Positions 1-9,891 of a stretch of DNA of 64,000 nucleotides are shown in pieces (the first letter of the stretch is position 1; every line of letters starts with the position of its first letter). The position numbers and the translations under genes were made by a program. The DNA lies in the NCBI GenBank assembly GCA_030169165.1, contig CM058041.1, forward strand, positions 32,425,593 to 32,489,592, written 5' to 3'. Under the pieces are notes generated by a model. It was not told the origin of the DNA and did not search any database. It saw only the letters and a list, made by a program, of their open reading frames with translations. The DNA comes from Centaurea solstitialis (taxonomy: Eukaryota; Streptophyta; Magnoliopsida; Asterales; Asteraceae).

Positions 1-1240
1 ATCTGTCAGGAACCCAAAAGTTGGGAGGAAAATGGAAGTTCTTGATTAATTGAACATAAACAAGAGAACCAAACGAGATGGGTTTCACAAAAGCAATGGG
101 CCAAACAAAAGGTCCAAAAATAAAATCCCAAAAAGACAAAAAAAAAAACATAAATGTCCAAAAACTAGCTTAAACGGCATTTTTTGGGGTTCAAAAGTTC
201 ATTAGGCCCCTATTCCAAGCTTCGATTCAATAGGTGGACCGTTCAAAACCGACACCCAGAGTGAAAAGTTATGCCCTTCCAAAGCCGGCTCTGTTTGGAA
301 CTCCGATCATGGGCCTCTAAAAACATCAACGCCCTTTCCTCTACGTCTCGGCCCGCATCAGGTGGGATACGTATTAAGCTCATGTCATCTACAAAACCAT
401 GGTTGTGACGGTGATTAATTGTCAATTTTTATTATGTTTTGTTCTCCAAAATTCTCATTTATACTTATGTTCAATTTCTACTGCACTTTTCAAGAATTAA
501 CAAATCCAAATTATCCCATTGCAATTGTAATTCAAACTTGACAGCATCCTTATTCCAGGGGTTTAAATACATTTCAATCATGCTAATGATCAAATTGGCT
601 TATGATCAACTACAGTCAAGAAATCTGTACATAATTATGATAATAAACAACTAAACAACTTCATGAAGCTAAGAAAAAAAAGTTGTTTTCTGAAGCCAAT
701 CTGTCGACTTTGATCGATCCAACTCAATCAGATGCAATAATCTAACCCAAAGCAATTTCGACGGTTAATGGGGTTGAAATTTTTTAAACCGTAGGTATTG
801 GGTTGATAACCAATGAACCTAACCCAATCCAACCGGTGAACCCGATATTCTTTTAGTTTTTGAATTTAATTTGATTGTTAAACCCTATTAATATGTACAT
901 TAGACAATTACACCATCGCATAGCTTTTTCATATGCATCTACTTTTCTTCATCCCTATAACTCATACATATATAGGAATGGTTCATGCGAGAACGCTAAT
1001 TATTTTAGAAAATAAGAAAAAGTTTGTTGATGTACAAAATCGTACATGATTCATGTACACAATCATATATGATTAAGAGAACTTAGCCCCCGAATGTTAG
1101 ATTATACATGTTTTGAGACACTTTTGTATTTGTTTTCCATTTCTTTTGTTTGGGCTTTTATGTTTGGCCCATCATTCCTCTTTGGCTGATCCATTTGCCG
1201 AATGTGTAAAAATGGATGGTTATTTGGTCATTAATTAATA
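1..1240. other. intergenic, no supported gene
   Basis: AT-rich sequence with no recognisable gene. A minus-strand open stretch at 243-425 looks mildly protein-like but has no start context, splice sites or family I recognise. Around 740-860 there are AACCCAACCC-type runs typical of old hAT-like MITEs, similar to those near 14450-14540. Otherwise I see nothing. Confidence 0.5.
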
Positions 1241-1570
1241 GAACTCCATTTTCTATATATGGAAATTTTGGGGGCTTGGAATCAACCAACCAAATGTTTA
1301 GCAACTTGTTGAAGAGTACTTAATTAGTTTGAAATTTACTTCAAAGTATGTTAAAGATGTTGATTCACAAGAATGAGTAATGGTTAAGTGTAATCAATAT
1401 AGGAATATATTACTTTAGGGTAAAATGGTATCCTTTGGCATTTAATCTTTAATTAAGGGGAAAAATGTAATATTAAATTTTTATTTGGACAAACAACATA
1501 ATAGGGTATAAATTAATAGCCTTAAGTGACCTCTAAATTCTTCTAGCGGCAAACTTAAGAAACACATACA
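1241..1570. repeat. dispersed repeat, copy 1 of 2
   Basis: This block is closely similar, in the same orientation, to 15731-16045. Both begin with GGAAATTTTGGGGGCTTGG and run through the same text to an AAACTTAAGAAACACATA segment, with scattered substitutions and small indels. I see no coding capacity and no clear terminal inverted repeat. It may be part of a non-autonomous element or a small segmental duplication. Confidence 0.7.
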
Positions 1571-1744
1571 ATATGATTTCTAGTAATTCTTTTATATAGA
1601 TCACGGTGAATAATACTTGCATCAAAACTAACCACATTCATAAAGTGCAGTTTGCATTTAAATGGAATACTAACAAGTTTAAAGATGATAACTACAAAAA
1701 GAAATCTTACCTAGTTAGTTGAATCAAAATTAGTATATATATAT

Positions 1745-2445
1745 ATATATAATGGGGACCCCGCGGTTAGTTTTTGTTGTATTCTTGGATTTGTAATAGG
1801 GACCCTACTGGTAGAAAAATCTCTTGGTTGGACTGGTGTTATAACCCGATATCGTGTTAACTTCGTCGAGTTTAGCGTCTTGCTAGCATGCTTCCTTTTT
1901 AATAAATATTTGTGTGTTTGACGGCGGTGATGGCAATGTCGAAGCTCCCTTTGTCTCTCTCCCTTTCTTGCTATTCAAGGAAAAAAAAACATAATGGTCT
2001 CAAGAAAGTGGTTCATGTTTCTATTTTAATTCTTTCAAAAACAAGTGTCTAGTTTTTTAAGAAGTAAATCCTTATAAGTTGCAATAAAAATGATTGGAAA
2101 GGACATTATCAATTTTGTAGTTGTATAAGGTTAAATTCAACTTTATATCTAGAACAAAATATATGAATCTTACAGGTACACAAACCCATTGTTAAAAAAA
2201 TGTACCAGATACAAAGCTCATTAATGATTTTTGTACAATCGTTGACTGATTTTAAGCCATCTAGAAGGGGACCTTATGGTGTACTGGCTCTACGTAGTTT
2301 TTCTGTTAATTTGGCTTCTTGTATGATTGCGCTAGCGTCTTGCTAGTCCTTTTTAATAGATGTTGGGGTTGTGGTCGCCTGGTCGGGGTGATGGCCGAGC
2401 CAAAACTCCCTTCTGCTTTCCCCTTTTTGCCGTTAAAAAAAAAAT
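1745..2445 (+). mobile_element. two LINE-like 3' tails (5'-truncated non-LTR retrotransposon relics)
   Basis: Two related segments, about 1745-1990 and 2260-2445, share a core (AGCGTCTTGCTAG, then CTTTTTAATA, then a GGTGATGGC...AA(G/A)CTCCCTT block) and both end in an A-run (about 1979-1989 and 2435-2445). The CTTTTTGCCGTT-A(n) ending of the second resembles the 3' end of plant L1-type LINEs. No reverse transcriptase remains, so these are 5'-truncated tails. Identification is from memory of the family ending. Confidence 0.45.
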
Positions 2446-2920
2446 CTAGAAGATGACCTTAAAGAAAATCACAAAAACCAAGTAAAACCTACACATTATG
2501 CACCAACATAGCCTTCATGGGTGCATACATAATTTACAAAATCTTGATCCATGCACCCATATAGTGACTAGTGAGAGTAAAAGAGATACGATTTTTACAT
2601 TTCTATAAAAAAGGATTATGCCTTATTTTGCAACCATAAGTTAACATATTTTTAAGTTTATTTAATTTATCTTAATGGAGAAGTAATTTGTTGTTTTAAA
2701 TACACTAAATAGTAAATGCAATATGTATAACTTTTTTTTGTTAAATATCTCTTATCTTGATAGCATCATTGTGGATTTGTGGTCGTTAATTCGATCAAAG
2801 ATACGTACTAACAAAAAGTACAACATAATTTTACTTATAACATCCTCTCTTAGAGTGTTTTAAAAAATATTTTGTATGCCTGAGAGTGAATAGATTGAAG
2901 GTTAAAGGATATAAAAATTA

Positions 2921-3762
2921 GGGTTTAGTTTCCCAAAATGTATCCAACTTGTCACCTTTTGCTATTGTATATACTATACTTCAAAAATTACCAATTAATA
3001 TATCATACTACCTAAAACCTAACATTTTGATGTATCTGACCTGCTATCAAAGGTTACCAGCCGGTCACCTCCCCTCCGGCGACTTTTCCGGCCATCCGGT
3101 CATCTTCTCCGGCGACATTCCGGCGACCACCATTTTTCCGGCCACCACCACCATCTTTTCCGACGCATTTTCCGGCCACCACCATCTTATCCGGTGACTT
3201 TTCCGACCACTACCGTCTTCTTCGACAACTTTTCCGGCGACCACCATTTTCTTCTACGACTTCCCGGCAACCACCATCTTCTCCTACGACTTCCCGACAA
3301 CCACCATCTTTTCCGGCGATTTCCCAACGACCACTATTTTCTCCGACAACGATGCTGATGATTTCAGGTTTTCGGATTGGAATAAGCTGGTGAGTTTGCG
3401 GAAGGGTTGATGAAGGTCGTCGGAGAAGATGGTGGGTGGCGGAGATTGACGTTGCCGGAGAAGATGGTGGGTGTCGGAGATGGAGGTTGTTGTTCATGCT
3501 AAAAGTCTCGCCGGAAAAAGATGGCTTCTTGCCGAAGGTTGCCGGAGAAGATAGGTTTTTGCCGGAAAAAGTCTCGCCGGAAAAAATCTCGCCGGAGAAG
3601 TTGACCAGGTGGCCGGAATGACCGGCTACCTGGTTTACAAGTCATTCAGTATTTAAAATGTTAGGTTTTTAGTAGTATGATGTATTAAGTGGTAATTTTT
3701 AAAGTACAGTATATATAATAGCAAAAGGTGACAAGTTAGATACATTTTGGGGAACTAAACCC
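2921..3762. mobile_element. non-autonomous Mutator-like element (MULE), 842 bp
   Basis: The ends are long terminal inverted repeats of roughly 130-140 bp: left 2921 to about 3055, right about 3630-3762, starting GGGTTTAGTT and diverging only by scattered substitutions. Immediately outside is a perfect 9-bp target-site duplication, TAAAAATTA, at 2912-2920 and 3763-3771. A 9-bp duplication with long TIRs is diagnostic of MULEs. The interior (3058-3620) is very unlike its surroundings: a CCGGCGA-rich minisatellite whose left half is roughly the reverse complement of its right half. No transposase is present; open frames inside are by-products of the repeat. Confidence 0.9.
3058..3620. repeat. 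GC-rich CCGGCGAC minisatellite inside the MULE
   Basis: The left half repeats variants of TTTTCCGGCGACCACCAT; the right half repeats variants of GCCGGAGAAGATGG, its complement. The core is therefore a large imperfect palindrome centred near 3350. The base composition contrasts sharply with the AT-rich neighbourhood. Confidence 0.85.
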
Positions 3763-3989
3763 TAAAAATTACAACCAAGATAAAAGGTTTTTATAATTTT
3801 TTTAATGAATTTACGATCGTCTCTTTTATGAACTACAACCAAGCTTTCAAAGTTTTAGAATCTCCCTACCAAATTTTTTTTAGAATCTCACCACCACATG
3901 TGGAAGAGGACGAGGTGGTGGTGGTGTCTTGGTCCTTGCAATATGCATTATGTAAGTAAGGACCCGTTTACTAAACAGTTATATGCATA

Positions 3990-4545
3990 AAAGCACTTAC
4001 CAAATCATATTTTTCTTATCAAAAGCATATGTAAGGATCAAGAATCTTACCATAGGAAGCACTTACCAAATCATATTTTCTGATCAAAAGCATATGTAAG
4101 GATCAAGAATCTTAGCATAGGAAACACTTAGGGGCCGTTTACTTGAACACTTACCCGGTAAGTGCTTACCGGTAAAATTGAACACTATCAACTACCATAT
4201 GGTACAACATTTTAGTCTCTTAAAACGGTATCGCATGCAACAATTTACCCGGTAAGCTCTTACCGGGTAAGAGTTGTGGATCTCACTTACCCGGGTAAGA
4301 CTTTCGGTCCATGCTATCGCTCTTACCGGGTAAGATTGTAGTCATGTTCATGTTCTTCCCGTAAGGTAAATTGACCCGGTAAGTACTTACCGGGTAAGTT
4401 CAAGTAAACGGCCCCTTACCAAATCATATTTTCTTATGAAAAACATATGTAAGGATCAAGAATCTTACCATAGGAAGCACTTACCAAATCATATTTTCTT
4501 ATCAAAAGCATATGTAAGGACCAAGAATCTTACCATAGGAAGAGC
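3990..4545. repeat. four-copy tandem repeat (about 61-65 bp) split by a MITE
   Basis: Four units share AAGCACTTACCAAATC followed by AAAAGCATATGTAAGG and AAGAATCTTACCATAGG. Two units lie left of the MITE at 4131 and two right of it; the insertion falls at the TTA inside the CACTTACC of the third unit. No coding function is visible. Confidence 0.85.
4131..4415. mobile_element. Tourist-like MITE (PIF/Harbinger), 285 bp
   Basis: About 40 bp of near-perfect terminal inverted repeat starts GGGGCCGTTTACTTGAAC on the left and mirrors it on the right. The target-site duplication is TTA at 4128-4130 and 4416-4418, as expected for PIF/Harbinger elements. The interior is rich in TTACCCGGTAAG palindromes. 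It has no coding capacity. Related copies lie in the kinase-gene intron near 58915 and 59179. Confidence 0.92.
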
Positions 4546-4740
4546 GAAGACAATGATAAGAATCTTACTTGCTAAGTGATGGTTACCGAGTAAATTATTG
4601 CAAACGATATTGTTTTTGTAAACTAAAATCTTACTCGTTAAGCAAATATAACAAATCTTAAATATAATTTTAATTAAATTAATTATCTTTCATATGAGAT
4701 GGATGTCCTCATAATATCATGATGATCTAATCAAAAAGGT

Positions 4741-4750
4741 TATATATAAA
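4741..4750 (+). promoter_or_regulatory. TATA box of the DUF538 gene
   Basis: TATATATAAA lies 61-70 bases before the ATG at 4811, a normal distance for a plant core promoter with a short leader. The leader between them has no upstream ATG that I can see. Confidence 0.6.
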
Positions 4751-4810
4751 GTTCTACAGATCCCTCAGCCATCAATCAAAACCCTAGAAAAAGTTAAATC
4801 CACACTAATA

Positions 4811-5341
4811 ATGTCTCCAATCACCATCATCATCTCCACCTTCTCCATCCTCCTTCTCTCACCTTCCTTAATCTCATCTCTCAACAATGGCGGCCATCAA
4901 AACACCAACAGCAACCTCACCGCCTATGAGATCATCCAATCCTACGGTTTCCCCAAAGGCATCCTCCCAGTCGGCGTAACCGGCTACGACCTCGATAAAT
5001 CCACTGGCGAATTCAAAGCGTTCTTCAACGGATCATGCAGCTTCTCTCTAGAAGGCTCCTACGATCTCAACTACCAATCGACGATCTCCGGGATCATATC
5101 GGACGGTAGGTTGACGCATCTAAGCGGAGTTAGCGTTAAGGTCGGGTTCTTCTGGCTTAATATCGTTGAGGTTTATCGGAGTGAAGACGAGCTAGGGTTT
5201 TCGGTCGGAATCGCTTCGGCTGGATTTCCGATTGATAATTTCGATATTTCTCCCCAATGTGGATGTGGATTCAATTGCAACAATGGCGTTGTTGATAATC
5301 GCCAATGTGGATTGAATTGCGCCATTGTTGCTTCGATTTAG
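4811..5341 (+). CDS. DUF538 family secreted protein
   Basis: A complete single-exon gene of 176 residues. Residues 1-24 form a hydrophobic signal peptide (MSPITIIISTF, then an L/S-rich stretch), so the product is probably secreted. Residues about 37-155 match the plant DUF538 fold as I know it: an AYEIIQSYGFPKGILP start, a YDLDKSTGEF strand, a YDLNYQSTISGII strand and a KVGFFWLNIVEV strand. The C-terminus is Cys-rich (CGCGFNC, CGLNC). Members are small beta-barrel proteins related to lipid-binding BPI-like folds; their biochemical role is poorly known. The ATG at 4811 is chosen because it gives the signal peptide and follows a TATA box. The end of this gene and its 3' flank are duplicated at 24893-25860. 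Confidence 0.93.
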   Translation: MSPITIIISTFSILLLSPSLISSLNNGGHQNTNSNLTAYEIIQSYGFPKGILPVGVTGYDLDKSTGEFKAFFNGSCSFSLEGSYDLNYQSTISGIISDGRLTHLSGVSVKVGFFWLNIVEVYRSEDELGFSVGIASAGFPIDNFDISPQCGCGFNCNNGVVDNRQCGLNCAIVASI

Positions 5342-5960
5342 ATGTTAGATGATGATTTTTGCCAATTGAATTAGGGTTTAGGGATTATATTTATTGTTTG
5401 ATTTTTGTTACTTTTTTCTTATGGTTGAATTTCTCATTGTGTTTTGCTTGCATCTATTAGAGTTATAGGCAATTCAATTATTTTTTTGCTTATAAAAAAA
5501 TAAAATGTTTGATAATAGTTGGTTTTTGGGTGTTTTTTGTGAAGTTGTGTGTGGATTGATCTGTAAGGTTTTTGTTTAGGGGTACAAAGCTTCCTCCTGA
5601 AAGCTTAATGAATAAGCCATACTTTATATCATTAAATCCCTACCAAATAGTTAGGTATAACGGACCGAATAAGAATAAGTGGTATGTATCATTAAGCTTA
5701 TTAAGCTGCTAACAAACAGGACTTAAGTTATTAACCCTATGTATATGTTTTGGAATTGAAGTCCAAGGTGGTTTTAGTAAAAATTAAACGAACCGAGCCT
5801 ATCTCATAGGTGGAGTCAGGGTATGATGTATACAGACCTTGACTCTATCCAAAACAGTATTGATATTTGTTTCGGAGAAAATGGTTCATAAAACCATAAT
5901 GAGTGAGATTATTTATAGCCCTAGTTGACTTGATACTAACTACATTTAGAACCTTCTAAC
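5342..5960. other. 3' flank of DUF538 gene with a MITE-like segment
   Basis: The first 200 bp are likely 3' UTR. From about 5580 to 5725 lies a segment with AAGCTTAATGAATAAGCC and AAGCTTATTAAGCTGC. Diverged relatives occur at 11350-11490, 12390-12530 and 25190-25310, suggesting a dispersed hAT-like MITE family. No gene is seen. Confidence 0.5.
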
Positions 5961-5964
5961 AAAT

Positions 5965-7080
5965 TTAAGAGTGTAAACGAGCCGAGTTGAACTCGACTAA
6001 GCTCCAACTCGGTTTGTTTAAGTTCATAAAGCTCGAGCTCGGCTTGTTTCGAGCCTTATGCGTAAAGCTCGAGCTCGGCTTATCAATGATTTAGCATGTT
6101 CGGGCTCGGCTCGAGCATGCATCGTTTACCTGTAATATTGGTTTTATTTTTTATTATTTAATATATATATATATACAAATATATACCTATATAGGGGTGT
6201 TATCGGCTACAAACCAGTTAGTTTATGCAAACTATGCAAACCGATCTGATCCGTAGATTCATTTGATCAATGGTATAGAAAAAGCAATGGCAAATTGGTA
6301 AATAAGAGGAAACCAATTTTTTTAAAAAAAATTAAAAATTGGAATAAGGGTAATTTCGTCAAAACATAAAAAATTCCACATTCATCTAAACTCAAAAATG
6401 AAGCGGAATTCATATCCCCTGATTATACTCTGATTTCATAGGGATTCAAATTCATATTTTCAATAAAATCCAAGCAAAATCTCATATACCTAAATCGATT
6501 TCTCTAAAAAAGAAGAGTTGGGTAGTTTTGTTGATGAATAAGGCTGCTGATTCGTGAATAAAGATTGGTTGAATCTCCCCTTTCGTTAATTCATCATTGA
6601 AGATTCATGAATGAAGATTCATGAAACAAGATTCATAAATCAAGCACCTATTCATGAATCAGCCTGTTGATGCATGGATCCAATTTTGAATGAGATTAAC
6701 ATCACTAAAAAGTAGGGAAATTCCAATGTATGTTGACTACTTTTTTCTTTGTGGATTTTTTTTATCATGATTAGATAATAACCAAAAAGTAGGGATTCAT
6801 AAAATGTATTCCCTTAAATATTTCCTATGTGGTTAATTTTTACATTTACCATATTGCCCCTTTAAATATTATTATTAATATTAATAAATAAATTTAAACA
6901 AAATAAAACTAGTGGTTAAAAAGTGGTTTCCATAGTTTGTACAAACCGAGTGGTTTGCAATTGAAACGACCCCTATATATATATATATATTTATATTATT
7001 TATTAATTGACGCTTGTTTAAGCTTGTAAGCTTAATCATAAAAGCCCAAGCTCGATTTTAAATGAGCCCAAAATCGTTCA
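5965..7080. mobile_element. CGAGCTCGGCT-rich MITE, interrupted by a second MITE
   Basis: The segment from 5965 has repeated GCTCGAGCTCGGCT palindromes starting at GTGTAAACGAGCCGAG, and resumes at about 6985-7080. A full-length relative at 25562-25930 ends in GCTCGCTTACGCCTCT, so this copy has lost or mutated its right end. Such GTGTAAACGAGCC-type elements are commonly assigned to hAT MITEs; that assignment is from memory. Confidence 0.55.
6192..6977. mobile_element. non-autonomous TIR element (hAT-like), about 785 bp
   Basis: Imperfect inverted ends: TAGGGGTGTTATCGGCTACA on the left, and the reverse complement of a GAAACGACCCCTA end on the right, with further matches inward (AAACCAGTTAGTTT versus AAACCACTCGGTTT). 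It lies in an AT run, so the target-site duplication is ambiguous. It is absent at the matching position of the duplicate at 25750, showing that it inserted after, or only in, this copy. Confidence 0.7.
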
Positions 7081-7320
7081 ACTGAAGATGATCCAACCAC
7101 TTAAATGAATCCCTTGATTTTCTGACTCCTTCCAAGCTTCCCTTAATTACTTAGTATTTATTCTATTTTCATTATAAGAAAAACTATGGTATCTGATTTA
7201 TAGTTGTTTGTTCAATTTATTATTTGGTACTTGCGGTAAAAAAGAGACATATAAAATATAAAGGGGTATGTGATTGTTTTTCTCAAGTTCAATTTCTTCG
7301 TCGGAAGCGAAGAAATTGAC

Positions 7321-7665
7321 ACAAAGGGGGAAATTGTTAGAAATATTGTTAGTTGTGTCAATTTTGTAATTCTTTAAAGTTGCTTTCCTTAGTTGTAATT
7401 TGTGGATTAAGCCCATTGTTTAGGGCTTATCCATTTAAAGTCTTTTAGGCCTTTTAAAAGTAGTATAAATAGGAGCTTTCCGTTTCATTTGTAGTTTCCA
7501 CTACTTCTTCCACTTCCAAGATATACATTTTGAGAGATAATCAATCATTTGGTGACTTTTACACTTAGTATATCATTTCATCATGCTCCATCACTCTTAG
7601 ATCTTGTACTTAATGTTTACATTATAAAAATCTAAGTGTTCATTGTGGTTGATTTGGAACCTACA
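7321..7665 (+). mobile_element. Ty1/copia 3' end: polypurine tract plus LTR (7335-7665)
   Basis: A purine-rich CAAAGGGGGAAAT tract at 7322-7334 is followed by an LTR that starts TGTTAGAAATATTG and ends in CCTACA. A TATA-like AGTATAAATAGG lies near 7462-7474. This is the usual 3' architecture of plant copia elements. No pol or 5' LTR remains; just upstream is an 11-bp hairpin around 7297-7320. The element is therefore a truncated remnant. Confidence 0.65.
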
Positions 7666-7679
7666 ATAAATATTATAAT

Positions 7680-8350
7680 TAAGAGGTTAATATGTAAACT
7701 TAAAAATAGGTATAGGATTAAGGTCGGTAGGAACATATATATAGTATATAATAAAATAACTACGTCAAAAAATATTCAATATTAGGCTCATTTCGATCGT
7801 ATCGACGATACGAATATAACAACGTAATTTGTTAAAATTAAAACGTATTTTTAAACGTCTTTTAGCTAATACACGATATATGACTAAAACGTAAAATGAA
7901 ATATTGAAAAGTAAAAGGTATAAAGTGAGTAAACGTTATAAGTTATAAGTTTAGAGGCCTAATATGTAAGGTTAACTACATCAAAAAAATATTCAATATT
8001 AGGCTCATTTCGATCGTATCGACGATACGAATATAATGACGTAATTTGTTAAAACTAAAACGTATTTTTTAACATATTTTAGCCGATACACCATATATGA
8101 CTAAGATGTAAAATGAAATATTGAAAAGTTCAGGGGCCAAAATGTAATATTGGAATTGAATATATGAATAACCCGGCTGGAGGACGCGCAGGGCAGCGTT
8201 TACGGGCGGGTTTGGGTCATAAAAGGTGAGAGGGAAAGGTGGGTTTGGGTCATAAAAGGTGAGAGGGAAAGGTGGGTTTGGGTCGGGTCGCGGGTTGGGT
8301 GGGTCGGGGCGCAGGGCAGCATTTACGGGCCAGGGCGCATGCTGATTGTA
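7680..8350. repeat. Helitron-like internal repeat array, copy 1
   Basis: Two successive units begin near 7774 and 7991 with AAAAATATTCAATATTAGGC, followed by CGATCGTATCGACGATACG, a TAAAATGAAATATTGAAAAG segment, and GC-rich GGGTCGGGT-type sequence near 8200-8330. The same unit is repeated five times at 29950-31300. The TATATAGTATATAATA motif that opens units resembles the complement of plant Helitron 5' ends. Confidence 0.6.
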
Positions 8351-9434
8351 TATAGTATATAATATAAAATCATTTATCTTTCTTAATCAATCATTTCGAA
8401 GAAATTCTCCAAACATAGAAATCTCCCTTCTAATATTTTCACTAGGTGTGAACCGCGCATTGCGCAGTGATAAAATCTGTTAACGGAAATTACATAGTGA
8501 ATTTGTATACGTTGTGAAAATATAACTTTTTTACTGTATGGATTATATGATTCAAAAGTCAATGCCATTGGCGTGTAGATTAAGAAAAAAATCACCACAA
8601 AAAAATCATATTTATAAGATGCTTGTTTTTACATGATTTTTTAAAATAGTGTCATATAAAATTTCTAATGTGACGCGTTGTATTATAAATGTCTAAAACA
8701 CTTATTAAAACATCAAAAAAAATCTTGTAAGACTGATTCGTTTCATCTTGTGATCTTATTAAGTTTTATAAAGTGACATATTTGGGATGCTTATTTTTTT
8801 CATCATATAAACCTAATTTTGTTGTAATGCTGGTTTTTTTTAATTGTTTGCAAAATTGGTGTTTATTTAATCTTAACTATTTGTAATTTAAACATATATA
8901 TATATATATATATACATATATATTTATAAAATGTCACGTTAACCGTCGTTAATTTCAATGTTTTGCTTGCATATTACATGTCCCAAATCAAACAATATGT
9001 GAAATTTTTTTATTTTTCCAAACTTAAGATTTTTGAATATTTTCTTCATTTAAAAATTGTAAGACATTAAAGTTATATTTGTCTGTCTGGATAAATGATA
9101 GAAATGACCGAACTACCCCTGAATCAGTTTTTGAACATGTTTCAAACTATTTTTATGCCACTTCAATCAAATTCAAAAAAAAAAAAAACTATTTTCATCA
9201 AAGACAAAGCTATCATTTATCAAACTATTTTAACATAACATGATAATCAAATTGTTTAAATATCAAAAAGCAAAAAGTACAAAAAGTAAAAGTTACTGTT
9301 CTTCAAACCCAAACCCAAAAAACACCCATCAAAAATCCAAAATTAATCACCTAGAATATTGATTCAGTCAAACTAATTAACATTTAAAAAACATCAATCA
9401 ACAAACTTAAACAAAGGAATTATACTTAGAAGGA
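8350..9434. other. intergenic, possible Helitron 3' terminus near 8443
   Basis: Read on the minus strand, 8443-8470 gives a GCGCAATGCGC hairpin followed by CACCTAGT, the pattern of a Helitron 3' end (hairpin then CTAG|T). I cannot find a matching TC-type 5' end, so this is weak. The rest is AT-rich with a (TA)n run at 8896-8915 and no gene. Confidence 0.35.
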
Positions 9435-9860
9435 TCAGCAGTAATCCGACCTTGAATAGGGAAGTGACCGACAAGTTTCAGCCATATGAGGGTATGGATC
9501 CAGAGTATTGTATTCAGGTAATTCCATTCGATACTTCCCTTTGATTTGACAGAATGGAAGCTCGACCGTGTCCCCTTCATTACACCATTTTGGCAGCCTA
9601 CTCGAATCGTTTTCAAAAAAGTTGAGCATGTAAGCATCCTTTATCTGCATAAAGTTTACAAAATTAAATATACATAAGTATATGTAGCAAGAGGTTCAAA
9701 TGAAAACCATATTCAATGTGATAAATATATGTATATTGTCAATGAATACCTAATATGTAAGCATCAGTCACTGGAATTCATATATTGTGGATGTATCAAT
9801 GCATATACTGGTTATAAACATGATCAAGGTTATCATATGATCTTTCCCTATGTATGTATG

Positions 9861-9891
<31 letters not shown>

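Noticed and set aside
243..425. Minus-strand open frame with coding-like residues
   Set aside because: No upstream exon, splice site, promoter or family resemblance; 60 codons can occur by chance.
3065..3621. Several open frames in the first MULE
   Set aside because: Same reason: products of the CCGGCGAC repeat, no conserved protein.
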